DNA from: an uncultured Pelagibacteraceae bacterium
GTDB lineage: Bacteria; Pseudomonadota; Alphaproteobacteria; Pelagibacterales; Pelagibacteraceae
Assembly: GCA_902597675.1 (NCBI GenBank)
Contig: CACJYR010000011.1
Location: 1-41,767 of the forward strand
DNA: 41,767 nt
Reading direction: 5' to 3'
Shown here: piece by piece, positions 35,382 through 41,767 of the stretch
Numbering within the stretch: the first letter of the stretch is position 1
How the letters are laid out: the number at the start of each line of letters is the position of its first letter
Program-made: the position numbers and the translations under genes
Notes under the pieces: generated by a model
What the model was told of the DNA's origin: nothing
The model's database searches: none
Seen by the model: the letters and a program-made list of their open reading frames with translations, nothing else

Positions 35382-36758
35382 ATGATAGAAATTAAAAAAC
35401 AATCCCTTTCAGAAACATTTTCAGTTTATTTCGATAAAAGAATGTTAAAAATATTATTGCTTGGTGCTATCTCTGGTTTTCCTTGGGTATTAATAGGTAG
35501 TAGTTTAAGTTTATGGTTAAAGGAAGATGGATTAAGCAGATCTACAGTCGGTTGGGCTGGTCTTATATTTGCAGTTTATGCATTTAATTATTTATGGGCT
35601 CCTTTAATCGATCGTATTCAAATACCATACCTAACAAAAAAAATTGGACATCGAAGAGGATGGATTGTCCTAATGCAGATATTAATCTTAATCTCCTTAT
35701 TTTTGTGGAGTGTAATTGATCCTTCAGAAAATTTAGCCCTTGTAATATCAGTAGGTTTACTCATTGCAATTGCCTCAGCAACACAAGATATTACTGTGGA
35801 TGCTTTAAGGATTGAGCAAATTAGCGAAAACGAGGGTAAATCAATGGCTGCGGGCGCAGCAATGGCTGTCGTTGGGTGGTGGAGCGGATATAAATTAGGC
35901 GGAGTTTTGTCATTGTTTTCCGCAGATTTTTTAGAAAATTTAGGTTTTCAAAATTATTGGCAACTAACTTTTTTAATCTTAGGAATTTTAATAATTCTAA
36001 TGAATATTGGATTGATGTTTGTCAATGAAACTGACTCGATTGAAAGACAAATTAATCAGAAAGAAAATGATCAATTAATTGCTGGTAAATTCCAAAATTC
36101 AAATTTTCTTACTAAAACTATAACTTGGATCAGTGGAACAATCAGTGGACCTATAATAAGTTTTTTTAAAAAAAATGGCTTTCAAATAGCTTTGGGGATC
36201 CTAGGGTTTGTTTTTTTATTCAAAGTTGGAGAGGCTTTTTTAGGGCGTATGTCTATTATCTTTTATAAAGAAATTGGTTTTAGTAAATCAGATATTGCTA
36301 TTTACTCAAAAACTTTAGGATGGATAACAACTGTCATCTTCACTCTGCTAGGTGGGCTATTTGTAATAAGATCTGGTGTTTTAAAAGCAATGTTTTTAGC
36401 AGGAATTTTAATGGCGAGCACAAATCTATTGTTCAGTCTTTTAGCGTGGAGTGGTAAATCTGAAATATTATTTGCAATTGCTGTAATCTTTGACGACATT
36501 GCAGCAGCTTTTGCCACTGTTGCATTTGTTGCATTCATATCATTACTAGTTGATAGAACTTACACAGCAACTCAATATGCTCTATTAGCCTCAATAGGTA
36601 CTGCTGGAAGAACCACATTAGCATCATCATCGGGCGCTCTAGTTGATTGGCTTAATGGAGACTGGGGGGTATTTTTTATCTTAACTGCTATAATGGTAAT
36701 ACCATCTTTAATTATATTATGGATAATAAGAAATAAATTAAAGATTAATGAAAAATAA
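35382..36758 (+). CDS. ampG: AmpG-like muropeptide permease (MFS)
   Basis: Major-facilitator permease of 458 residues with 12 or more membrane segments. AmpG hallmarks are GAISGFPWVLIGSSLSLWLKEDG, WAPLIDRIQIPYLTKKIGHRRGWIVLMQ and ASATQDITVDALRIEQ. AmpG carries GlcNAc-anhydroMurNAc peptides from the periplasm into the cytosol for recycling. The downstream gene, overlapping it by 11 bases, encodes an NlpC/P60 peptidase without a signal peptide. Together with the AmgK/MurU pair elsewhere in the window this supports a muropeptide role, but related MFS proteins with other substrates exist. Confidence 0.85.
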   Translation: MIEIKKQSLSETFSVYFDKRMLKILLLGAISGFPWVLIGSSLSLWLKEDGLSRSTVGWAGLIFAVYAFNYLWAPLIDRIQIPYLTKKIGHRRGWIVLMQILILISLFLWSVIDPSENLALVISVGLLIAIASATQDITVDALRIEQISENEGKSMAAGAAMAVVGWWSGYKLGGVLSLFSADFLENLGFQNYWQLTFLILGILIILMNIGLMFVNETDSIERQINQKENDQLIAGKFQNSNFLTKTITWISGTISGPIISFFKKNGFQIALGILGFVFLFKVGEAFLGRMSIIFYKEIGFSKSDIAIYSKTLGWITTVIFTLLGGLFVIRSGVLKAMFLAGILMASTNLLFSLLAWSGKSEILFAIAVIFDDIAAAFATVAFVAFISLLVDRTYTATQYALLASIGTAGRTTLASSSGALVDWLNGDWGVFFILTAIMVIPSLIILWIIRNKLKINEK

Positions 36759-37503
36759 TTTTTTTTATAATTTTTCACTCGGAAATATAAATGCAAAACC
36801 TTCTAATAACTCTGAAACTTTATCGCAAATCTTGTATGGTGAAAAATTTAAGGTATTAAAAAATCAAAAAAACTGGGTTAAGATTAAAACTAATTTTGAC
36901 AATTATATTGGTTATATTAAAAAAAATTATTTTTATAAAAATTTTAAGCCGACTTTTAAGATAAAAAAAACAAAATCTAGAATATTTATTAAAAAGAAAA
37001 ATAAGTTTTTACCAACAAAAAATTATCTTTTCTTTGCATCTAGCATATCGGTTTTAAACAAAAATAAAAGGCTAATTGAGTTTAAAAAGAACAGATGGAT
37101 AAAAAAAAGTGATATTGTCAAAATTGATCATCTTGAAAAAGATTATTTAAAAATAATGAAATTATTTAAAGGTAGTAAATATCTATGGGGTGGAAAAACA
37201 TCTGATGGTATTGATTGCTCTGCTTTGATCCAAATTTACTTTTATTATAACAGAATATTTTTTCCAAGAGATACAAAAGATCAGATAAAGATTTGTAAAA
37301 GAAAAAAAGGTAAAAATTTAAGTAAAGGAGATATAATATTTTGGAAAGGACATGTCGGTATATGTTTAAGTAAGTCTAAATTTATTCATGCTTATGGACC
37401 AAAAAAGAAGGTGGTAGTAATGCCAACTAAACAAACAATTGAATTAATTGATAAAACTGCAAATCTAAAAGTTAAAAAAGTAAGTAATATTGGTAATTAT
37501 TAA
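36748..37503 (+). CDS. NlpC/P60 peptidase with N-terminal SH3b domain, cytosolic
   Basis: A 251-residue enzyme. An SH3b-like region (about 12-62, LGNINAKPSNNSETLSQILYGE and WVKIKTNFDNYIGYI) and a second beta-rich part precede the NlpC/P60 domain (about 125-245). The catalytic cysteine is Cys157 in SDGIDCSALIQIYF, with histidines in GHVGICLS and KFIHAYGP. Such enzymes cut gamma-D-glutamyl-diaminopimelate bonds in stem peptides. No signal peptide or lipobox is present, so it should act in the cytosol on imported muropeptides. It overlaps the AmpG-like gene by 11 bases and is very lysine-rich. Its stop interlocks with tyrA. Confidence 0.85.
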   Translation: MKNNFFYNFSLGNINAKPSNNSETLSQILYGEKFKVLKNQKNWVKIKTNFDNYIGYIKKNYFYKNFKPTFKIKKTKSRIFIKKKNKFLPTKNYLFFASSISVLNKNKRLIEFKKNRWIKKSDIVKIDHLEKDYLKIMKLFKGSKYLWGGKTSDGIDCSALIQIYFYYNRIFFPRDTKDQIKICKRKKGKNLSKGDIIFWKGHVGICLSKSKFIHAYGPKKKVVVMPTKQTIELIDKTANLKVKKVSNIGNY

Positions 37504-38396
37504 TCTCTACCAAAGTCAGGTTTATTTACATCCTGTTTTAATTTGATTATTTTAGACCTAACTTTTTTTGTTTGAATTAATTTTTTAAGAATTGATTTAT
37601 TATTTTTTGAATTAATGTCTGTCTTAAAAGATCTTAAATTTTTGATAAATATATCAATTGCTCTTGAAACATTTTTTCTATTATCAAAAAAAATGTCTCT
37701 CCACATAATTTCATTTGATGCAGCGATTCTTGAAAAATCTCTTAATCCACCTGCACTATATTTAATTAAGTCATATTTTTGCTTTTTCTCAAAATCTTGA
37801 GCTGATTTAACCAAATTGTAAGCTATTAAATGTGGTAAATGGCTTGTAATTGAAAATATTTTATCGTGTCTTTCCGCATTCATGATTACAGTTTTTGAAC
37901 CCATTTTTTTCCAAAAAGATTTTAAAAATTTTAAATGTTTCATATTTACTTTCTTATTTTTAATCAGTACACACCACTTATTTTCAAACAGATTTTCCTT
38001 ACCATGCTCAGGCCCACTTACTTCTGATCCAGCTATAGGATGACTTTGAATCCAGGATATTTTTTTTTTTAAATTTCTTTTAATTATTTCTGAAGATTCT
38101 ATTTTTGACGAACCAACATCAGTAATAATTTGTTTTGAATTAAAATTATTATTTAATCTTAATATCATCTTTTTGTATTCACTCATTGGCGTACAAAAAA
38201 TGATTAGATTTGATTTTGCAACTACCTCTTGTAGTTTATTTACAAAAATTCCTGGCAACTTCAGTCTTTTGATCTTTGATATATTTTTTTTAGATTTTTC
38301 AAAAATGAAAATTTTTTTTGCTAATTTTTTTTTTGCAATTCTTTTTACTAACGAAGATCCTAACAAACCACAGCCGATGATGAGCACATTTTTCAT
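37500..38396 (-). CDS. tyrA: Prephenate/arogenate (cyclohexadienyl) dehydrogenase
   Basis: Tyrosine-biosynthesis enzyme of 298 residues, NAD(P)-dependent oxidative decarboxylation of prephenate or arogenate. The dinucleotide loop is VLIIGCGLLGSSLVKRI. The catalytic segment is WIQSHPIAGSEVSGPEHGKENLFENKW (catalytic histidine in SHPIAGSE), and a helical dimerisation domain contains FSITSHLPHLIAYNL. There is no fused chorismate mutase. Its ATG overlaps the hisC stop region by 1 base, so the pair is one operon. Prephenate versus arogenate preference is not clear from sequence. Confidence 0.93.
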   Translation of the reverse strand: MKNVLIIGCGLLGSSLVKRIAKKKLAKKIFIFEKSKKNISKIKRLKLPGIFVNKLQEVVAKSNLIIFCTPMSEYKKMILRLNNNFNSKQIITDVGSSKIESSEIIKRNLKKKISWIQSHPIAGSEVSGPEHGKENLFENKWCVLIKNKKVNMKHLKFLKSFWKKMGSKTVIMNAERHDKIFSITSHLPHLIAYNLVKSAQDFEKKQKYDLIKYSAGGLRDFSRIAASNEIMWRDIFFDNRKNVSRAIDIFIKNLRSFKTDINSKNNKSILKKLIQTKKVRSKIIKLKQDVNKPDFGRD

Positions 38397-39478
38397 TAAT
38401 TAAACATTCCTTTTACTGCTCGCATAAATTTTAAATTATCTGTTTTTGATCCAATGGTTAATCGTAACATATTTTTTATATTGTATCCATTTTCCGTTGA
38501 TCTTAAGATAATTCCTTTCATCTTTAATTTTTCATAAAAATATTTCGCTTTAAATTTACATTTCTCAAAATTTAATAATAAAAAATTGGCCGATATATTA
38601 TTTGAATTAATTCCATATTGGTTAAGAAAATTTTTCAATTTTTTTGCATAAATAATATTGTGTTTAACTGAACGAGTTATAAACTTAGTATCTTTAAGAG
38701 ACTCAATGGCAGCTTTTTGTGCTACCTCATTAACATTAAAAGGTGGCTTAATAACATTCAGTGCTTTAATAATTTTTTTTGAACCATATCCCCACCCTAC
38801 TCTTAGAGAGGATAAACCATATATTTTAGAAAATGTTCTTAAAATAAAGACATTTTGTTTATTTTTAAATAATTTTAATCCACTTTTATAATCATTATTT
38901 CTCATATATTCTGCATATGCATCATCCACTACTAGCAGAATATTTTTTCTCAATTTTTTTCTAAGTTCTAAAAGCTCAGAACTTGTTAGGTATGTTCCGG
39001 TTGGATTATTAGGATTTGCTAAAAAAACAATTTTTGTTTTTTTTGAAACATTTTTAATAATTTCTGGAATTGATACTTTGAAATTATTTTCTTTAACAAA
39101 AATAACTTTTGCACCAACTATTTTAGCATATATCCTGTACATTAAAAAACTATACTGAGGAAGAATAACTTCATCCTTAGGATTCAAAAATAATTGACAT
39201 AGCATTTGAATAACCTCATCAGATCCAGCGCCACAAATAATTCTATCTTCATTGCATTTAAACTTTTTAGATATTTGTCTTCTTAAGGCATTAGACTTGC
39301 CATCTGGGTACCTAAAAAAACTTAAATTTTTATTAGACAAAATCTTTTTAGCCTTTGAGCTGACACCTAAGGCTGACTCATTTGCAGATAGCTTTATAAC
39401 TTGATGAAATCTCTTAAGACTGGATTTACCAGGTTCATAGGTTTCAATATTTAATTTCTTAAATCTCATGGTAGCCAA
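38396..39478 (-). CDS. hisC: Histidinol-phosphate / aromatic aminotransferase
   Basis: Fold-I PLP aminotransferase of 360 residues. PLP-contact residues are seen in ICGAGSDEVIQML, FLANPNNPTGTY and VVDDAYAEY, with the Schiff-base lysine in LRTFSKIYGLSSLRVGWGYG. HisC makes histidinol phosphate and in many alphaproteobacteria also transaminates prephenate or phenylpyruvate-type substrates. Its position directly before tyrA supports a dual histidine/aromatic role, which is inference. Divergent from metX across a 194-base spacer. Confidence 0.92.
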   Translation of the reverse strand: MATMRFKKLNIETYEPGKSSLKRFHQVIKLSANESALGVSSKAKKILSNKNLSFFRYPDGKSNALRRQISKKFKCNEDRIICGAGSDEVIQMLCQLFLNPKDEVILPQYSFLMYRIYAKIVGAKVIFVKENNFKVSIPEIIKNVSKKTKIVFLANPNNPTGTYLTSSELLELRKKLRKNILLVVDDAYAEYMRNNDYKSGLKLFKNKQNVFILRTFSKIYGLSSLRVGWGYGSKKIIKALNVIKPPFNVNEVAQKAAIESLKDTKFITRSVKHNIIYAKKLKNFLNQYGINSNNISANFLLLNFEKCKFKAKYFYEKLKMKGIILRSTENGYNIKNMLRLTIGSKTDNLKFMRAVKGMFN

Positions 39479-39553
39479 CTTTTATAAATTTTATGCTCTT
39501 TATAAATAAAAAAACATTTTTTTATATAGTTTAAGTGTAATTATTTTTAAAAA

Positions 39554-39582
39554 TTGACATACTAAATAACTTCTAGTACAAA
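39554..39582 (+). promoter_or_regulatory. Candidate sigma-70 promoter of metX
   Basis: A perfect TTGACA -35 (39554-39559) and, after 17 bases, TACAAA (39577-39582) as a weaker -10. The predicted transcription start, near 39588-39589, coincides with the first base pair of the riboswitch helix, which gives this reading independent support. The rest of the 194-base hisC-metX spacer (39479-39550) is AT-rich and presumably holds the hisC promoter, which I could not define. Confidence 0.6.
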
Positions 39583-39586
39583 ATTT

Positions 39587-39640
39587 ATGCGCTGATTTAC
39601 CTGAATTGCGAGCGCTTTAAAAAAACCGCTAAAAAAGTTT
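39587..39640 (+). promoter_or_regulatory. SAM-II/SAM-V-class riboswitch upstream of metX
   Basis: GCGCT (39589-39593) pairs with AGCGC (39611-39615) as helix P1. GATTTA follows the 5' arm, TTGCG precedes the 3' arm, and GCTAAAAAAG lies downstream at 39628-39637. This reproduces the core of the SAM-II H-type pseudoknot (P1 arms GCGCU and AGCGC, GAUUUA after the first arm, GCUAAAAAGG 3' segment). SAM-II sits before metA/metX in alphaproteobacteria and the related SAM-V was described in SAR11. High SAM should repress metX. No clear Shine-Dalgarno lies between the fold and the ATG at 39673. Confidence 0.85.
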
Positions 39641-39672
39641 TTTTTCTCACAATTCAACTTTCAGCTTTTATT

Positions 39673-40809
39673 ATGAATATAAAACAAAATATAAAAACGT
39701 TGATTGTTGAAAAACCACTCAAATTAGATTGTGGTCAGACTATTAATAATTTTCCTTTAGCGTATGAAACTTATGGCTCACTCAATAATGAAAAAGATAA
39801 CGCAATTTTAGTATTTCATGCTTTAACAGGTGATCAATTTGTAACAGGTATAAATCCAGTGACCAAAAAGGATGGTTGGTGGTCTTATGCGGTAGGCTCT
39901 GGCAAGTCGATAGATACAGATAAGTATTTTGTAATCTGTGCAAATGTAATAGGTGGGTGTATGGGATCTTTTGGGCCTAGCCATGAAAATCCCAAGACAA
40001 AAAAAATTTACGGGACAGATTTTCCAGTCATCACAATTAATGACATGGTGAATGCACAAATTAATTTGTTGGATTTTTTTGGAATAAAAAAACTTTTTTC
40101 AGTTGTAGGTGGTTCAATGGGTGGAATGCAAGTGCTACAATTTATTAGTAATTATCCTGATAAAGCTAAAACAGCAATACCAATTGCTTGTACTTCAAGC
40201 CATTCTGCGCAAAATATTGCTTTTAATGAACTTGGCAGACAAGCCATCGCGGCAGATCATAATTGGTCTGATGGAGATTATAATTCAAAAAATATTGTAC
40301 CTGATAAAGGATTAGCTGTAGCCAGAATGGCTGCGCATATTACTTATCTCTCAAAAAAAGGGCTTCAAGAAAAATTTGGTAGAAAACTTCAAGAAAGAGA
40401 TGATTTAAAATTTGGTTTTGATGCTGACTTTCAAATTGAAAGTTATCTTAGATACCAAGGTTCGGTATTTGTAGATCGGTTCGATGCGAATAGCTATTTG
40501 TATATTACTAGAGCAATGGATTATTTTGATTTAGTAAAACAATTTAATGGAAATTTATCTGATGCTTTTAAAAATACAAAAGCGAAATTTTTTATAATAT
40601 CTTTTACCTCAGATTGGCTTTATCCAACACAGGAAAATAAAGACATTGTAATTGCCTTAAACGCAGTTGGTGCAAATGTAGGTTTTGTTGAAATTGAGTC
40701 TGATAAAGGCCACGATTCTTTTTTGCTTAATGTTCCTGATTTCTTAAAAGCTCTAAAAAATTTTTTAGATAAATCTTATGCAGAAAAAATTCATGAAACC
40801 AGAATATAA
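39673..40809 (+). CDS. metX: Homoserine O-acetyltransferase
   Basis: First committed step of methionine synthesis, acylating L-homoserine. Alpha/beta-hydrolase fold, 378 residues, with the nucleophile in SVVGGSMGGMQVLQ, the triad aspartate in SFTSDWLYPTQEN and the histidine in SDKGHDSFL. AYETYGSLNNEKDNAILVFHALTGD is the typical N-terminal part. It is first in a metX-metW-gloB plus-strand series, downstream of a SAM-responsive leader. Acetyl- versus succinyl-CoA use cannot be decided by eye; some MetX proteins are succinyltransferases. Confidence 0.95.
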   Translation: MNIKQNIKTLIVEKPLKLDCGQTINNFPLAYETYGSLNNEKDNAILVFHALTGDQFVTGINPVTKKDGWWSYAVGSGKSIDTDKYFVICANVIGGCMGSFGPSHENPKTKKIYGTDFPVITINDMVNAQINLLDFFGIKKLFSVVGGSMGGMQVLQFISNYPDKAKTAIPIACTSSHSAQNIAFNELGRQAIAADHNWSDGDYNSKNIVPDKGLAVARMAAHITYLSKKGLQEKFGRKLQERDDLKFGFDADFQIESYLRYQGSVFVDRFDANSYLYITRAMDYFDLVKQFNGNLSDAFKNTKAKFFIISFTSDWLYPTQENKDIVIALNAVGANVGFVEIESDKGHDSFLLNVPDFLKALKNFLDKSYAEKIHETRI

Positions 40810-41389
40810 AATTATTTCAGATTTGATTGAGAAAGATGCAAAAGTTCTTGATGTAGGATGTGATGATGGAACTTTAATGGAATTTTTAAAGACAAATAAA
40901 AACGCTAATATCAGAGGAATTGAGATTTCAAAAGAAAAAGTGCAAATTTGTATTGCTAAAGGGCTGACTGTTATTGAGGGGAATGCAGAATTTGATTTAA
41001 AGCAATTTCCAAATAACTCTTTTGAGTATGTTGTTCTTGGACAAACTTTACAAGCTTTTATAAATCCTGAGACTGTAATTAGAGAGCTTTTACGAGTTGG
41101 TAACAAAGCTATAGTAACTATTCCAAATTTTGGGCATTGGAAAGTAAGATTAAATTTATTATTTAAAGGAACAATGCCAATTACAAACTCTTTACCTCAT
41201 GATTGGTATAACACACCAAACATTCATATGTGCACGATAAAAGATTTTGTCAGATTTTCTAAGATTATTAACTTTAAAATTTTTAAATCTTTAGCGTTAA
41301 TTAATGAAAATGTTTCTGATATTAACAACTCAAATCTTATTTTTAAAAATTTATTTGGAGAACTTGGTATATTTTTAATAGAAAAATAA
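40793..41389 (+). CDS. metW: Methionine biosynthesis protein MetW
   Basis: Methyltransferase-like protein of about 198 residues that in many proteobacteria works with MetX for homoserine acylation. The SAM-fold loop is AKVLDVGCDDGTLMEFL; FEYVVLGQTLQAFINPETVIREL is the characteristic MetW segment, and NFGHWKVRLNLLFKGTMPITNSLPHDWYNTPNIHMCTIKDF the family's conserved end. The start is the ATG at 40793 (MKPEYKIISDLIEK), which matches family starts; an ATG at 40778 would add MQKKF. It overlaps metX by 17 bases, and its stop is followed at once by gloB. Confidence 0.94.
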   Translation: MKPEYKIISDLIEKDAKVLDVGCDDGTLMEFLKTNKNANIRGIEISKEKVQICIAKGLTVIEGNAEFDLKQFPNNSFEYVVLGQTLQAFINPETVIRELLRVGNKAIVTIPNFGHWKVRLNLLFKGTMPITNSLPHDWYNTPNIHMCTIKDFVRFSKIINFKIFKSLALINENVSDINNSNLIFKNLFGELGIFLIEK

Positions 41390-41767
41390 ATGAAAATTGA
41401 AATTATTAAATGTCTACAGGATAATTATAGCTACTTAATTATTGATGAAGAAAATCAAACTGCTTGTGTTATTGACCCTAGCGAGTCTGCACCAATAATT
41501 AATTATCTTGATAACTCAAAAATAAATTTAAAATTCATACTTAATACACATCATCATTACGATCATGTGGGTGGAAATATTGAATTAAAAAAAAAATATA
41601 ATTCTAAGGTGGTTGGATTTATTGGAGATAAAAATCGTATACCTGAGATTGATATATCTCTAGAGGATAACCAAAAATGGAAACAAGACAATTTTGAGGC
41701 AAAAATTTATCATGTTCCAGGTCATACATCTGGCCATATCGCTTTTCATTTTTTTAAAGAAAAAAAA
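41390..41767 (+). CDS. gloB: Hydroxyacylglutathione hydrolase (glyoxalase II), 3' end cut by window
   Basis: The window ends inside this gene after 126 codons. The ATG at 41390 directly follows the metW stop. The metallo-beta-lactamase fold is clear: MKIEIIKCLQDNYSYLI at the start, the metal motif ILNTHHHYDHVGGN, and VPGHTSGHIAFHF, where the next metal histidine is expected. The N-terminal DNYSYLI and the CVIDPSE segment are typical of GloB, which hydrolyses S-lactoylglutathione to D-lactate. The C-terminal substrate-binding domain lies outside the window, so a related hydrolase remains possible. Confidence 0.88.
   Translation, partial: MKIEIIKCLQDNYSYLIIDEENQTACVIDPSESAPIINYLDNSKINLKFILNTHHHYDHVGGNIELKKKYNSKVVGFIGDKNRIPEIDISLEDNQKWKQDNFEAKIYHVPGHTSGHIAFHFFKEKK

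Noticed and set aside
39501-39527. A-rich/T-rich near-palindrome around A7-CA-T7 in the hisC-metX spacer
   Set aside because: It is all A/T and lies at the 5' ends of two divergent genes, so a terminator makes no sense; such palindromes arise by chance at this composition.
1-41767. Mobile element, prophage, defence island or CRISPR in the window
   Set aside because: No transposase, integrase, phage, restriction or Cas motif, no tRNA-flanked insertion, and no regular direct repeats were seen; composition is uniform throughout.

Overview
The window is a compact, strongly AT-rich stretch of bacterial chromosome. It almost certainly comes from the SAR11 clade (order Pelagibacterales, alphaproteobacteria). 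The reasons are the very low G+C by eye, lysine- and asparagine-rich proteins, nearly no spacer DNA, class I lysyl-tRNA synthetase, ChvI/ChvG- and RegA-type regulators, and a SAM-II/SAM-V-like riboswitch in front of metX. I count 43 protein genes, one of them cut by the right edge. I see no rRNA, tRNA, IS element, prophage, CRISPR array or genomic island. The longest gene-free stretch is 194 bases (39479-39672); none exceeds 300.

Layout. 0-6.6 kb: a cyclopropane-fatty-acid synthase coupled to a DapA-like aldolase (minus), a GT9 glycosyltransferase, a membrane J-domain protein, oligopeptidase B, an Hsp20 with a sigma-32-like promoter and a possible RNA thermometer, and a small lipoprotein. 6.7-8.6 kb: an AzgA-type purine permease converging on a purine phosphoribosyltransferase across a strong hairpin terminator. 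8.6-11.7 kb: DUF1330 protein, AlkA-like glycosylase, DMT exporter, MsrA and SseA. 11.7-15.7 kb: an RND efflux pair whose fusion protein has no helical hairpin. 15.7-17.5 kb: a lytic-transglycosylase-like lipoprotein, VanZ-like protein and GpmA. 17.4-23.1 kb: a minus-strand run chvI-chvG-ahcY-tsaE-amgK-murU. 23.1-27.1 kb: PolA, BioY and RegA.

27.2-30.3 kb: a three-gene polyamine operon made of a PLP decarboxylase, a bacterial deoxyhypusine-synthase homologue and a SpeB-family ureohydrolase. 30.3-33.9 kb: lysS-pyrD and rpmB-yhhQ (minus). 33.9-37.5 kb: TrkH, an AmpG-like permease and a cytosolic NlpC/P60 enzyme. 37.5-41.8 kb: hisC-tyrA (minus), diverging from the riboswitch-controlled metX-metW-gloB.

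Themes. Peptidoglycan turnover and recycling recurs (transglycosylase lipoprotein, AmgK/MurU, AmpG-like permease, cytosolic NlpC/P60), as does the methionine/SAM cycle (SAM riboswitch, MetX, MetW, AhcY, the SAM-using Cfa). Convergent genes repeatedly interlock at their stop codons. I found no wholly new system. The most interesting leads are the polyamine operon, the hairpin-less RND adaptor, the possible Hsp20 thermometer and the platform-poor SAM riboswitch.
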